Of a stretch of DNA of 64,000 nt, positions 25,838-36,208 are shown piece after piece. Each line of letters starts with the position of its first letter. Within the stretch, counting starts at the first letter, position 1. Source of the stretch: Pirellula staleyi DSM 6068. GTDB lineage: Bacteria; Planctomycetota; Planctomycetia; Pirellulales; Pirellulaceae. Below the pieces are notes generated by a model. That model was not told the origin of the DNA. It did not search any database and worked only from the letters and a program-made list of their open reading frames with translations. Position numbers and translations under genes: made by a program. Where the stretch lies: contig CAMCMB010000033.1 in the NCBI GenBank assembly GCA_945875845.1, forward strand, positions 1 to 64,000, written 5' to 3'.

Positions 25838-28800
25838 CTATTTTTTCAGCAACGCTTCGGCTTTCGATCTCAGCGATGGATTCCTAGATGCGAGAAGCCC
25901 GTCTATCACGGACTTAGATAGCTCGCTCTTGTTGATCCGCTTGCCGTCAATCGCGTCCAATAGTCCGGCGAGGCGATCGTCATTTCGCCCTAGTGCGTCG
26001 ATTGCCAATCGACGATTGTTTGCATTGAAATCCATTATTTTTTCGTTGAACCATGTGGTAACCACCGGCAGATCGACATCGCTCAAACCACTCACAGCGC
26101 CCATTTGCAATTCACCATCCACACCCTTGGACAAGTATTTGCGCAATTGATCGAGGTGCAGTTGGGTTGGGTCCAGTGGAATGATGCGGAGCGCATCGTA
26201 CCGCGTCCCTTTCGGCACACGCTCGTCGTCCGTCATTTTGCCCGCCAGATCAAGGCAGCGTTGCCAACGCGTTAGCAAGTCTGCTTCGTTCTTCATGATC
26301 TCCTTCAAACGCGCGCGTGGCCAGTGTCCTGTTTGCGACAAGCCATTGATCACCCCACCCCCTATGACCACCGCTTGCCAATCCCGCAATGGTTGTCCTG
26401 GCAGCGGCAGGGAGGCTCGTAATAATTCGCGAAGGACCTGCGTGTCATTTTGTTTCCCGGCCGCAATGGCCAGATTCCATATCCAAGGTATGCGTCGATA
26501 CTCCTCGCTCTCGTCCATTGGCAAATCCTTGGTCAAGGCGATTAGCAACTCAGCGGCTCGACCGACATTGGACTTGATTAAGGTCATCCGTGCATCCTTG
26601 CTTTCCGTGTCGTCAAGAATTCGAGCAGCGGTCTCGGATACTGCAACGCGATCCGTGGATTGGTTCTTTTTCATGGACCGCAGAGGTTGCCCAGGCGGAA
26701 CCAAATAGAGTGCTCGCAGATCGAGAAGTGCACCCCGTATGCCTTCTGGACCGGGACGCAGGGTGAACCGCTGAACACCGGACTGCAATCGAATCGTCCC
26801 AATTTTCTTTTGCAAATAGTTAGCCCAAGTGATGGTCGAGTCGGCAATCCCTGTGATTCGCTGATCACCGCACTCCAGAACAAAACTATTGCCAGCCGAG
26901 GAAGCGTCGCAAGCCCAGTCCATCCAGACATCGAACTCGGTCCCCTCCGCCAACTCGACGTTCCACAGGATATAGTCTTCGTTGACATTCCACATCCCAA
27001 CATTCTGGTACGGTTCTTCAAACGCAATGGTCGTACCGTATAGCTCCGCCACTTGAGCCGATAGAACCGCCACTTGATTCATGGGCACCACTGTTGCGGG
27101 TGTGTTGCCCGGAAAAACCCTTCGACTCCCTCGCCAAGTATCGAGGTAGGCGAGGATGTCCGACATGTCCTGTTTCGACAAAACCTTTTCTAGTCCTTCC
27201 GGCATTAAGCTCAATCGATTGCTCATCAATTGCTCTAAGTCGACGCGAGCAAACGATTCATCTTTGGCATCGGGGCCTCGCAGCGTCACACTCGTCTTGG
27301 TTTCGGACAACAGAAGCCCTGTGACCGACCGACCGGAGTCCGTTCGCGCTAGGTACGCGATATAACGGTTGTCCAGGTTGCGATTGGGATCGAGAATCTC
27401 TTGAAGCAAGAATTCATGGGACTTGGATGCGACAGCCATCAAATCCGGGCCGACGGCATACCCCTCTTCACCGAGCCGATGGCAAGTGCCGCAGTTCTTT
27501 TTGAACAGCTCTTTACCCCGTCCTGAATTTCCGGAAATTCGAAGTGCTTGGCGGTACTCATCGAGAACATTCTTGCGGTCTGAATCAATCTTGCCAGCCA
27601 AGAGCATCTCGGATCTGGAGACGATGTCGGCGGTCGGATGAGTTAGCAAGCGTTGACGACGCATCGCGTTTAAGTCTGCGCTGCCGACTACCCCCGACTC
27701 CATCGCATCAAGCAATACGACAATCCACTCATCGCGAGCCAGGAGAAGATCGAGGACGTGTGACTTCATCGCGGGCGAATAGCTTCGCCAAAGGCCGAGG
27801 ATCGTATTGGCGGCTTGTTCGCCTGCGACGCGCGCCAGTCCCGTAGCCGCTGCCATCTGAATGGGTGTCGAGTTTTTAGGACCAAGCAATTCGCGGAGTG
27901 TGATCTGGTCGCTTTCCGAATCATGGATTCGTCTCCCTAACAAACCGATGGTCTTGAGTCGAACGGATTCGTCGATCTCCACGTTCTCGGATATTCGTCT
28001 CCCTTGGATTAGGTACGATTCGAGTTTCGAAAGCGCGCTAGCACTTGCATTGGCAGTTCCTCGATTGCGAATCTGCTCAAGCGCCTCGACAAAGGTAGCT
28101 ACCAAAGCCCAATTCGCATCTCTCGCATCTTCGCTCTTGGCTGTGCAAACAAAATCAACCAGTTTGGTGAGTGTTTCTTCCTCACCCATGGCAATACCAC
28201 TCGGGATTAATCGCTTGAGCAAAGTACTGGACTTCGATGGTGCCACACTTGGGTCCACGATCCTCTCCACTACATCGGCGATGTTCCCTGGATTCAAACT
28301 GCTCAAGAAAGCCTGAACCAAAAACGAATCGTCCGTATGTTGCAGAGCAAGATTTGCGAGCGATGTCGAAGCGAGCCGACCTTGCCAATACCCCAAACTG
28401 AATGCGGCTTGCAAACGCACTTGCGCATCCTCATCTTGCGTCAGCTGAATCACATGCGACAGAATCTGCGGATTGGGGCTGTCGACCTCCCTGCCAATTT
28501 TATCTGCAATTCGCAGCGCGTGACGTCGCACGCCAGGATGCTTGTCGCTCAAGGCAAATTCAATGTCTTGATCCCGAATTCCATTGAGTAGATCTAACGT
28601 ACACAGCGCATGCAACCTCGCTTCGGGGCGAGCATTTGTTTTTAATAACTCTTGCAACAACGGCACGGCTTCGACATGTGAATTCCAGACCAACAGTTGA
28701 GTCGCCATGTCGCGTTGCCATCCGCTCGGGCTGTCGAGAGCGGCTACCAACCCAGCAGGATCGAGCCTGTCCAGCCTGGGCCATTTTAATGGCGTAGCAT

Positions 28801-31405
28801 CGTTGGGTCGCACGCGGTAGATGCGTCCCATCGAATGCCCCGCCCGTACATCCAGCTTCGCCAGGTCAGCCTCAGGAATCCAGTGCGGATGTTCAATGAC
28901 AAAGCGGTACATATCGACAACCCACAAGGAGCCATCGGGGGCTGTTCTGGCTTGAACCGGACGAAACCAAGTATCAGTCGAACCCAAAAATTCCGATTTT
29001 CCTTCCAACGATCCACGTTTACCTGCGAATGTTGATTGTTTTGGACTCAATTTCAAACGATGAACGACAAGATTGACGGGCTCGCAGGTGTACGTGCTGT
29101 CTGCATACTCGCTACCGAGCAACGCATCGCGGTAAATGCCGATACCACATGCAGCTGTCGCTTGACCGCCCGTGCCGGATAGGCTGAATAACTGCATCTT
29201 GTCACTGCCAGGGAAAACCATGTTTGCCTCGGCGTTGGCTGGTACGTGCGATTGACGAGGTGGTGCCGAAACATATTCGTTTCTCGCAATGTAGGTTTCG
29301 GATAATGGCAAATGAAAGCAGTATTCGCTGTTGCTGCACCCAAACCAATTCCCCCAATCATCGCGAACCCGACCCTGTTGCGTTCTCCCTGTGGCGGCTT
29401 CGATGAGTCCCAAATCGGGCTGAATCCGAAAGTCGCGGTCGCCAAGCACAAACTCGCGCACCGCATTTTCCTGGCTCCTAGATGAGATACCTTGGGCGCG
29501 AATCGTACCACCGAACAAACCGCAGGAACCGTACAACCAACCATCGAGTCCAACCTCGAGGCTGTTCACGCGGGCCTGAAAATTCTCTGTCCCAAAACCA
29601 CTATACAGTTTCTTGACAATATCCGCCCGTTGATCTCCGTCGGTATCCTCGGCGTACAGAATATCCGGGGCAGCACATACCAGTACTCCTTTTCGCCACG
29701 CGGTAACGCCTGTCGGAAATGGAATCGAGTCGAGGAAGATACTCGACTTATCCAATTGCCCATCTCCCTTGGTTGACTCCAAAAGACGAACACGACCACC
29801 AGGCTGGAATTTGCCATCTAAGCCAGTCGGGTAGTCGAACATCTCAGCCACCCAGACTTTGCCGTCCGGGCCAAAACTAACTGCGACAGGCGAAGTCACC
29901 AAAGGTTCGGAGACGACAAGCTCGGCGCGTAGACCTTCCGGAACGCGGAGTGTTTTCAAAGATTGGATGGGCGACTTTGGCGGACTGCCCAATGTCTTTC
30001 CCGGTTCCGCATCGGGTGAGAACGATTCCGCAAGGTGGTTCTTGACCACAGATACGATTTTGTTCTCAAGGCCGGGCGCGAATTGCGATGGCTGATCGTA
30101 ATAGATCATCGCTCCCGCTCCTTCGTAACCTCCTTCGGAAAGGATTCGTTCGCTCGGAATATAGCAAGGAGACGCGTTGCTGTAAGCGCATAACCAAAGA
30201 CGTTGCGAATCGAGTTCGCTTTTGAGTCGCGCTGCGTAATCGACCACGACTTCTCCCGCAAGAAAGACGATCGCCAAGGAACTGCCGAACGACCAAGTTT
30301 GGACGCAATAGTCGATTTGGGTCCGGAGCGACTCACCTCGCTCCAGTTTTTGCAGTTGAACCCTGGCATGATACCCAACGGGCGTATCGAGTTTGCCAGT
30401 CGCTTCCAACTGCTCGCGCGTTGGCGGCGTTGCTAGATCAAGCTTGATCCGAGTCCGTTGGATCGTAAGCGGACCAGAAATGGCACGCATCGGCGTTTTC
30501 AAAACACGTTCGACTTCGGAAGCGATCTCCATACCTTGTTGGGAGGCGAGATCAAACCGATCTCCCGTGACGCCCGTCGAGGGATTTTGGTCCGCACCAC
30601 ATCCGATGGAGATAAGCGCAACGGCGCCTGGATAAAGGCGCTCAATGTGCTCTTGCGCATAGCCTGCCCAGTCGCCCCCTATCAAGTTCTCCGACAGGGT
30701 TACGCAATGGCAAGCATAATTCGCATGAATTGCTCGAATGCGTCCCTCCAAATCGCGAACGACCAACACGGGAACATCATGATCCACGGGTCCGGTCGCG
30801 GATCGGCGGTTTTTTGCAAAACCTGCAGAACCTATGCCAAAATGAAGCGTCGAGGGGACTCGATTCTTCAATGCTTCTGATGCGACCGCGATCAGTTTAT
30901 CGGTGAACTCGCGCGTGTAGCGATCGATATGTTTTTGGTCCGCCTCGGGAATCGGCATTCCAAAGATATTGGGTGCGCATCCGTTGATCATGGGTGCCGT
31001 ATGCGAATGCGATGCAGCGATCGACACGTTTTCCATGGCGATTCCCGTCAATTGGCTCAGCCGCTGTGCCACTTCTTGTGTTATCTCATCAGGCACACCT
31101 AGATTGTCGACTGTCAACAAGACAGCCGGTGGCTGACCCATACTGTCCACTGCGATCGCTTTGGCCCAAATTCTTTGACGAACTCCAATAGACTCTTGCT
31201 TCCGCGAAAGAAAACCATTTTGGCGAATCGGGTAATCCGGAGTGATGTCTGCGCGTGCGACACCGACGTTGTAATGTGTTGATTGCGTTTGCGAGAGTGC
31301 ACTGTTTTCGTGCAACCAACAGAGGGACGCAAGCATAAAAGCGAGCATAGGTATTGTTCGTCGAACTGCCCGTGTTCTGACCAAATGATCCAATAAAGCC
31401 ATCAA
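25838..31405 (-). CDS. Giant secreted fusion: ceramidase-like, PVC propeller, HEAT, cytochrome c
   Basis: 1855 residues with a signal peptide (MLAFMLASLCWLHENSALS). Residues about 45-455 match neutral/alkaline ceramidase N-terminal domains (VGVARADITPDYP, AASHSHTAPMING, YACHCVTLSENLIGGDW). Residues about 483-860 are a PVC-type dehydrogenase-like beta-propeller (FGPDGKVWVAEMFDYPTG, APDGSLWVVDMYRF). HEAT-like helices follow (about 870-1260). One cytochrome c site, CGTCH near 1305, lies within GKELFKKN and is followed by VGPDLMAVASKSHEFLLQEILD. A beta-sandwich (about 1440-1560) and a helical tail close the protein. It is probably periplasmic, combining amide or lipid-amide hydrolysis with redox chemistry. 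The individual domain families are known in planctomycetes; this full combination I do not recall. Confidence 0.85.
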   Translation of the reverse strand: MMALLDHLVRTRAVRRTIPMLAFMLASLCWLHENSALSQTQSTHYNVGVARADITPDYPIRQNGFLSRKQESIGVRQRIWAKAIAVDSMGQPPAVLLTVDNLGVPDEITQEVAQRLSQLTGIAMENVSIAASHSHTAPMINGCAPNIFGMPIPEADQKHIDRYTREFTDKLIAVASEALKNRVPSTLHFGIGSAGFAKNRRSATGPVDHDVPVLVVRDLEGRIRAIHANYACHCVTLSENLIGGDWAGYAQEHIERLYPGAVALISIGCGADQNPSTGVTGDRFDLASQQGMEIASEVERVLKTPMRAISGPLTIQRTRIKLDLATPPTREQLEATGKLDTPVGYHARVQLQKLERGESLRTQIDYCVQTWSFGSSLAIVFLAGEVVVDYAARLKSELDSQRLWLCAYSNASPCYIPSERILSEGGYEGAGAMIYYDQPSQFAPGLENKIVSVVKNHLAESFSPDAEPGKTLGSPPKSPIQSLKTLRVPEGLRAELVVSEPLVTSPVAVSFGPDGKVWVAEMFDYPTGLDGKFQPGGRVRLLESTKGDGQLDKSSIFLDSIPFPTGVTAWRKGVLVCAAPDILYAEDTDGDQRADIVKKLYSGFGTENFQARVNSLEVGLDGWLYGSCGLFGGTIRAQGISSRSQENAVREFVLGDRDFRIQPDLGLIEAATGRTQQGRVRDDWGNWFGCSNSEYCFHLPLSETYIARNEYVSAPPRQSHVPANAEANMVFPGSDKMQLFSLSGTGGQATAACGIGIYRDALLGSEYADSTYTCEPVNLVVHRLKLSPKQSTFAGKRGSLEGKSEFLGSTDTWFRPVQARTAPDGSLWVVDMYRFVIEHPHWIPEADLAKLDVRAGHSMGRIYRVRPNDATPLKWPRLDRLDPAGLVAALDSPSGWQRDMATQLLVWNSHVEAVPLLQELLKTNARPEARLHALCTLDLLNGIRDQDIEFALSDKHPGVRRHALRIADKIGREVDSPNPQILSHVIQLTQDEDAQVRLQAAFSLGYWQGRLASTSLANLALQHTDDSFLVQAFLSSLNPGNIADVVERIVDPSVAPSKSSTLLKRLIPSGIAMGEEETLTKLVDFVCTAKSEDARDANWALVATFVEALEQIRNRGTANASASALSKLESYLIQGRRISENVEIDESVRLKTIGLLGRRIHDSESDQITLRELLGPKNSTPIQMAAATGLARVAGEQAANTILGLWRSYSPAMKSHVLDLLLARDEWIVVLLDAMESGVVGSADLNAMRRQRLLTHPTADIVSRSEMLLAGKIDSDRKNVLDEYRQALRISGNSGRGKELFKKNCGTCHRLGEEGYAVGPDLMAVASKSHEFLLQEILDPNRNLDNRYIAYLARTDSGRSVTGLLLSETKTSVTLRGPDAKDESFARVDLEQLMSNRLSLMPEGLEKVLSKQDMSDILAYLDTWRGSRRVFPGNTPATVVPMNQVAVLSAQVAELYGTTIAFEEPYQNVGMWNVNEDYILWNVELAEGTEFDVWMDWACDASSAGNSFVLECGDQRITGIADSTITWANYLQKKIGTIRLQSGVQRFTLRPGPEGIRGALLDLRALYLVPPGQPLRSMKKNQSTDRVAVSETAARILDDTESKDARMTLIKSNVGRAAELLIALTKDLPMDESEEYRRIPWIWNLAIAAGKQNDTQVLRELLRASLPLPGQPLRDWQAVVIGGGVINGLSQTGHWPRARLKEIMKNEADLLTRWQRCLDLAGKMTDDERVPKGTRYDALRIIPLDPTQLHLDQLRKYLSKGVDGELQMGAVSGLSDVDLPVVTTWFNEKIMDFNANNRRLAIDALGRNDDRLAGLLDAIDGKRINKSELSKSVIDGLLASRNPSLRSKAEALLKK

Positions 31406-31566
31406 CCTGCGCCTCGATCGAATAGGGTAAGACTGTGAAGTGTTGGAGCTAGGACGATTATGATATCACGCAGGATGAGTCTTCGCGAACTTGGGCGTTG
31501 TTTGCTCAGTGACAGCAAACTCCTCGCAGCGGCAATCCAATTCAGCTAGAATGTTCACATCGTTTG

Positions 31567-32592
31567 ATGGCTGATGAAAATTGGTATTCGCTGAGGTGCT
31601 ATGTCGTGCTGTGTTCAATGTTGGTAGGTTCTTGGTGGTTCCGAAATGTGGGAATGGTTTGCTCGTTCGCCTTTTTGGCCATCCCACCCGGTTTTGTTTT
31701 TGCACAAGACCCACAAACCTCTAAGGGAGGCACGATTTCGGTAACTGGCTCACAGGATGTTGTGCTCATTCCCATCAAGCTACGGCTCACGCTGTTGGTC
31801 AGAGTCGAGAGTCGTGATAGCAAGAGGGCGCTTCAGACGTTTCAAGAACATCGAGAACGAGTCACAAACGAGTTGAGTGGCCTAGGAGCCATCCCAAGTT
31901 CCATCGAGTTCTCAAAACCGATGATCAGCGTTGGGATTCCGGGAGTGGATGATCCCGAATTTGCCCGAAAGCAAATTCGCCAGCAGTCGGCGCAAATGAG
32001 GAATCTCAATCCGCAGCGCGCACGTTTGCCGGCCTCCGATTCGGATGAGGAACCGGAACTTCCTACCATTTACACTGCCTCATCGAAACTAACCGCCGAA
32101 TGGGCTCTCTCAGAGAATTCAGAGGATGACAATCTACTGCTTCCTTCCACCATTCGCTCCGCAATTCAACAGAACGATTTCAAAGGCAAGAATCTCAAGG
32201 TTGTTCTGAATCCAGAGGAGCAGCAATTGATTTTGCCCTTGATGGGTAGCATGAGTTACTCAATCGCCAATAGGGTCCCAGAAGTTCAATTGGTTTATGT
32301 AGGACGTTTGTCGGAAGCACAAGAGGAAAACGCCATGAAAGAAGCGATCCAGAAAGGGCAAGCGCAAGCTGCCATGCTGGCGCGAGCGATGGGGAAACGC
32401 GTTGGGGGTGTTCGCTCCATCTCATCTACATCTTCGTTGCAATTTCCGAGCACGATGCGAAATTACGAGATCGGTGCCAACGGACAAATGGTGGTTGGCA
32501 ACTCCCGCAGGGATGCTCGCGAATCGATCCACGAAGATGCAAGCAATCTCATTTTGCCAGTCGCCATTTCAATGCAGTTCGAAATGGAGTAA
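31567..32592 (+). CDS. Secreted SIMPL-domain (DUF541) protein
   Basis: 341 residues with a hydrophobic N-terminus and signal cleavage likely near VFAQ. The C-terminal part has the SIMPL pattern: AMKEAIQKGQAQAAMLARAM followed by GKRVGGVRSIS. The N-terminal half has TISVTGSQDVVL and a long polar insertion (about 130-190) rich in Gln, Arg and Glu. SIMPL proteins are periplasmic, poorly understood, and some affect outer-membrane stress. The ATG at 31567 is preferred over a TTG one codon before. It is divergent from the ceramidase fusion, with about 160 bases between starts. Confidence 0.72.
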   Translation: MADENWYSLRCYVVLCSMLVGSWWFRNVGMVCSFAFLAIPPGFVFAQDPQTSKGGTISVTGSQDVVLIPIKLRLTLLVRVESRDSKRALQTFQEHRERVTNELSGLGAIPSSIEFSKPMISVGIPGVDDPEFARKQIRQQSAQMRNLNPQRARLPASDSDEEPELPTIYTASSKLTAEWALSENSEDDNLLLPSTIRSAIQQNDFKGKNLKVVLNPEEQQLILPLMGSMSYSIANRVPEVQLVYVGRLSEAQEENAMKEAIQKGQAQAAMLARAMGKRVGGVRSISSTSSLQFPSTMRNYEIGANGQMVVGNSRRDARESIHEDASNLILPVAISMQFEME

Positions 32593-32596
32593 CAGG

Positions 32597-34558
32597 TTAC
32601 TCCGGATTGACTTCGAGAATCGGTTCAAATTCACCATCCGAACGCGAAAACCGACCCGCATAGAATTCGGTATTCAGGTGCAAACCCATGACCGTTCGCC
32701 GCGTACACGGGGTTAGTGAACGATAGAAAACCCATTGATCGCGATTGACCTGTACGCGATAGGCTTCTGCAACATTGCGAGGCTGAATTTGCAATTCCTC
32801 GGCGATTGTCAATTGTCGCCAAGTGAACGCTTGCGGTCGTTCGTTACCTCGCAACGCCATGACCAGAGGACTATACAGGTTCTTGGACTGCGTACTGCTT
32901 TGTAAAAACAGCGTTGAGTCGTTGAAGCCCATTTTGGCGTTGCTCGGCGAACGACGCCACTCCGGCATTGCAACGGGCAAAAGCAATGCTGCGGTTTGTT
33001 CCTCATTTCCGGATCGAACCAATTTGCCTTCGGTCGTTTTGGGCTCAGAATGAAGACGGATATCGTTCGGAGTCGTCCATAGCGATTCAATGGACCAATC
33101 GTCAGACTCTTCGGCAATCAATGCGTCGGCAAAATAGACAATACCTTCGTCTCGCATGAGCATGACTTGGCGCTGGATTTTGCAAACGTCTTCGACAGCG
33201 CACTCGAGTTCTAAATAGTCGACATCGTCATCCGAAAACCAACAAACCTCTTGCCAGGAAACATCGATAGGCACAGGTTGCTGTTTTCGAAGCAGCTTGA
33301 TATCCCAATCGCCGCTAAGTACCCGTTGTCCATCTTGTCCAAGTACATCCAACCAGACGACATCGCTTGAGAAATCGACGGCAACTCGGCACCCTCGATC
33401 TCGCCAAGATCGCCGCATTGTCACAATTGAGTTCTTTTCCCAGTAGTGACTGTGCTTTGGCATCAGTACATCATTCGTTACGTCCTTGCGAAGCTTGGAC
33501 GGCTTCGTTTCGAGAGCATTGCCGATCGAATCGGGTAATGCACAAGCAGTTGCTAATTTGAGCTTCTTGTTTTCACCTGCCAATTGATTGAGGGCGATCC
33601 AAAAATCGACATCGAGAGTCGTGTCCTCGCGATCGAATAATAACTGTCGGCCCTCCGCATCGCAAAGGGCGAGCGTGGCGATGGCGAGTTTTCCGATTGC
33701 CTTTCGCTGAGGCGGGTACCACTTGCGAGCTCCAACTTCATCGGCAGACCACCGACATCGAATGATACAGGCAAGAAGCGAACGAAGATCTTGACCACCC
33801 CGTAACAGGAAGCTTTGCGAATCATCTGCGGATTCCTCTAACAGCAAAGCGATTCGATTGAGTGTTTCGCTAACGATGCGGTCTTTTCCGCCGAGATGCG
33901 AAAGTTGCTTGGCGAGTGCAAGAGGCACTTCGCATGACCAGACGATCCAAGGGAATAGACCGTCGGTCGGGCCTTGCTCCCAAGCCCGATCCACTTGCGT
34001 CAACGCGCATTGCAAAACTTCCAGCCAGAGCGATGGCGAAATGCTTCTGCCAACGTCTGGAAGTGCGTGGATCCACCCCGCGCAAACGAGAGCAACATAG
34101 GGATCGTGCCCGGATTTGGGCAATTGTTGAGATATCCACTTGCCTATCTTCGACGCAGCCGCGACTTGGTCAGCCGTTGCGACAAGGTCCTTTGAAGACT
34201 TCCCCTTGTTGCTAGACTTGCTTCTCGAGGTTTTTCCATTGGCAGAAGCCACCGTGGATGCAACGCCGAACGCCTCTACCAAATCATTGAGAAACTCGGG
34301 ATGGCTATGGCTTTCGACTTCCCAAACGCCAGTTCCCCACAGCATGGCCCTAAGATAAGCGTCTGGTAAAACCTTGGCTGCTTTGGTTTTACCCTGCGAT
34401 TCTCGAACTGGAAGCGATGACTGAAGCATCGCCACGTTCTCTTCGCATAACTGTTTTAGCCATGTGCTCGCGTTAACTTGCGATTCAGAAGCGTCCGATT
34501 TGTTGATTTGCCGGGCGCGATGTTTGGGCTTTACCCAGTCCATAGGTCTCTCGTCCAC
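32597..34558 (-). CDS. Uncharacterised protein with helical and beta-rich halves
   Basis: 653 residues without a signal peptide. Residues about 40-300 are helical and include SKIGKWISQQLPKSGHDPYV and LVCAGWIHALPD, and a Ser/Lys-rich stretch near 107-125. Residues about 380-640 are beta-rich (VWLDVLGQDGQRVL, YLELECAVEDVCKIQRQV, GLHLNTEFYAGRF). A helical domain followed by a beta-sandwich recalls polysaccharide-lyase-like proteins, but no catalytic His/Tyr motif was found. It converges with the SIMPL gene (stops 5 bases apart). A start at 34543 is possible. Probably a planctomycete-restricted family. Confidence 0.68.
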   Translation of the reverse strand: MDERPMDWVKPKHRARQINKSDASESQVNASTWLKQLCEENVAMLQSSLPVRESQGKTKAAKVLPDAYLRAMLWGTGVWEVESHSHPEFLNDLVEAFGVASTVASANGKTSRSKSSNKGKSSKDLVATADQVAAASKIGKWISQQLPKSGHDPYVALVCAGWIHALPDVGRSISPSLWLEVLQCALTQVDRAWEQGPTDGLFPWIVWSCEVPLALAKQLSHLGGKDRIVSETLNRIALLLEESADDSQSFLLRGGQDLRSLLACIIRCRWSADEVGARKWYPPQRKAIGKLAIATLALCDAEGRQLLFDREDTTLDVDFWIALNQLAGENKKLKLATACALPDSIGNALETKPSKLRKDVTNDVLMPKHSHYWEKNSIVTMRRSWRDRGCRVAVDFSSDVVWLDVLGQDGQRVLSGDWDIKLLRKQQPVPIDVSWQEVCWFSDDDVDYLELECAVEDVCKIQRQVMLMRDEGIVYFADALIAEESDDWSIESLWTTPNDIRLHSEPKTTEGKLVRSGNEEQTAALLLPVAMPEWRRSPSNAKMGFNDSTLFLQSSTQSKNLYSPLVMALRGNERPQAFTWRQLTIAEELQIQPRNVAEAYRVQVNRDQWVFYRSLTPCTRRTVMGLHLNTEFYAGRFSRSDGEFEPILEVNPE

Positions 34559-34785
34559 GTTTGCGATTAATGATATGATTTGATTCGCGTCTGCAGTGTC
34601 GAATATTCGACCGCGCAGCGAACGAACGCCAATTGTTGTTCCAACTTTTCAAGATGCAAGCGCCTAAAACAGGTTTCTTAAGAACACTTTTTTCATTTTT
34701 AAAAATTCTCATTTTGGGTATGGACATTTACCGTGTTCGTCGGCTCAACATTGACTGCCATCCCAAGCATAGGAGATCAGGAACC

Positions 34786-35634
34786 ATGAACCATTTTCAA
34801 TCCACACTTCGGCCCTTCTTGACGATTTTTACCATTCACCTGTTGTCTATCGGCTTGGCGTCCATTTGTCGAGCCGACGACGATACCTGGCTTAACCCAG
34901 CTTTGCTCAAGAAACGAATTGCAGACGCATTCGAAGAACCAAAGGACTGTAAATCGCTGCATCGCGAGAACCGAATATGGATAAATCGAGACGAACAAGT
35001 GGTCATACTGGACGGATACATTGTGCAGCGAGAAGTGCCACTGGAATTGTTCGCCTGCCCGGCTGGTAGCAAAGAACACGAGGCTGTCGTGGCTGTTCTT
35101 GCAAGGCCGCAATTGGTGCACGCAGGCTTGCTTGCGATCAACGCAAAGCCGGGTAGTCCCGCTTCGTTCGAACCATTCAAGCCCGCGAGCGGAACAACCG
35201 TGCGTATCTATGCTCTTTGGCTGGACAAAGAGAATAAAGCTCAAGGCACGCTTGCACAAAACTGGATTCGTCGAGTCGACACCAAGAAATCCATGCCATG
35301 GGATTGGGTATTTGCAGGAAGCAAGATCTACAAAGATGAAGACGGGAAAGAACACTATTTGGGCGATAGTGGGGAATTGATCTCGGTCTCCAACTTCTCA
35401 ACGTCGACGTTGGATTTGGCAGTTCAAAGCGATCAGTCCAACGCCAATCTGATGTTTGAAGCATTTACCGATCGAATTCCTAAGCGAAACACGCCGATTC
35501 GTTTAGTTCTGTCGCTGACGGATGAAGCCCCCTACAGCGGAGACAACGACAAATCGAAAGAGCCCAAGCATCTGAGCGAAAAAATTCCGGAAAGCATCAT
35601 GAAATACTTGGTAACCAAGAAAAAAGAGCAATAG
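34786..35634 (+). CDS. Secreted YdjY-like protein
   Basis: 282 residues. The start at 34786 is preceded by AGGAGATCAGG, a good ribosome-binding site, which makes it preferable to upstream starts at 34633. A signal peptide (FLTIFTIHLLSIGLASICRA) is present. The rest is reminiscent of planctomycete YdjY-domain proteins: RENRIWINRDEQVVILDGYIV, CPAGSKEHEAVVAV and VYALWLDKENK-like strands, and WVFAGSKIYKDEDGKEHYLG. No cofactor motif is seen. The role is unknown. Confidence 0.75.
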   Translation: MNHFQSTLRPFLTIFTIHLLSIGLASICRADDDTWLNPALLKKRIADAFEEPKDCKSLHRENRIWINRDEQVVILDGYIVQREVPLELFACPAGSKEHEAVVAVLARPQLVHAGLLAINAKPGSPASFEPFKPASGTTVRIYALWLDKENKAQGTLAQNWIRRVDTKKSMPWDWVFAGSKIYKDEDGKEHYLGDSGELISVSNFSTSTLDLAVQSDQSNANLMFEAFTDRIPKRNTPIRLVLSLTDEAPYSGDNDKSKEPKHLSEKIPESIMKYLVTKKKEQ

Positions 35635-35980
35635 GGCATTTGCGGGTAACTGGCCTTTATCCTACGCCTGAAGCCACCAATTGTTGGACTCCGTCGGGAC
35701 ATGCCCGAATGTGGCAGAAAATCCGTGTCACGTTTACGACTTTCAAGCGACAGTAATGCACTTGCTGGGATAAACCCAGCGGCATTTTCGATTCATGCCA
35801 TCTGGCTTTATGCCAGTGGTGGTTTGACCTTCGCCCTAGCTTGAAGGTAACGATCCCCAGATGAAAATAACGGGGTCAGGCCTCTTTGATTGGCATCAGA
35901 CATCATGGAGCAGATTCAACTACCATGCAATTGACCGGAGGTATCAAGACTCAAGATCGGTACAGGAAAACAAAATCGAT

Positions 35981-36047
35981 CCTGGGGTTTCGTTCGCCTT
36001 CGCTCACTTCACCCCAGGCTATCCAATACCGTCGCTTTGCGACTAAA
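35981..36047. repeat. Dispersed copy of the transposase-associated array unit
   Basis: Begins CCTGGGGTTTCGTTCGCCTT, closes the hairpin with ACCCCAGG, and ends with GTCGCTTTGCGAC. It differs from the units at 53.7-54.4 kb and 55.1 kb by only a few bases in the loop and flank. Confidence 0.85.
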
Positions 36048-36176
36048 CCCGGCAGCGGAGTCGATGGAGGGAAGGACGTCAACCTCCGATCATCCCAAGG
36101 TGGTCATCGCTTGTCACGCAAGCAAGATGTCTTGTTTTTAGTCCCATTTGGGTGAAGCTCGCGGGTGCGCGCTGCA

Positions 36177-36208
36177 GTGACATGCCTGTGACATGCCTGT
36201 GACATGCT
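36177..36208. repeat. 11-base tandem repeat, three copies
   Basis: GTGACATGCCT repeats at 36177 and 36188, with a partial third copy at 36199. It lies outside any gene. Confidence 0.8.
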
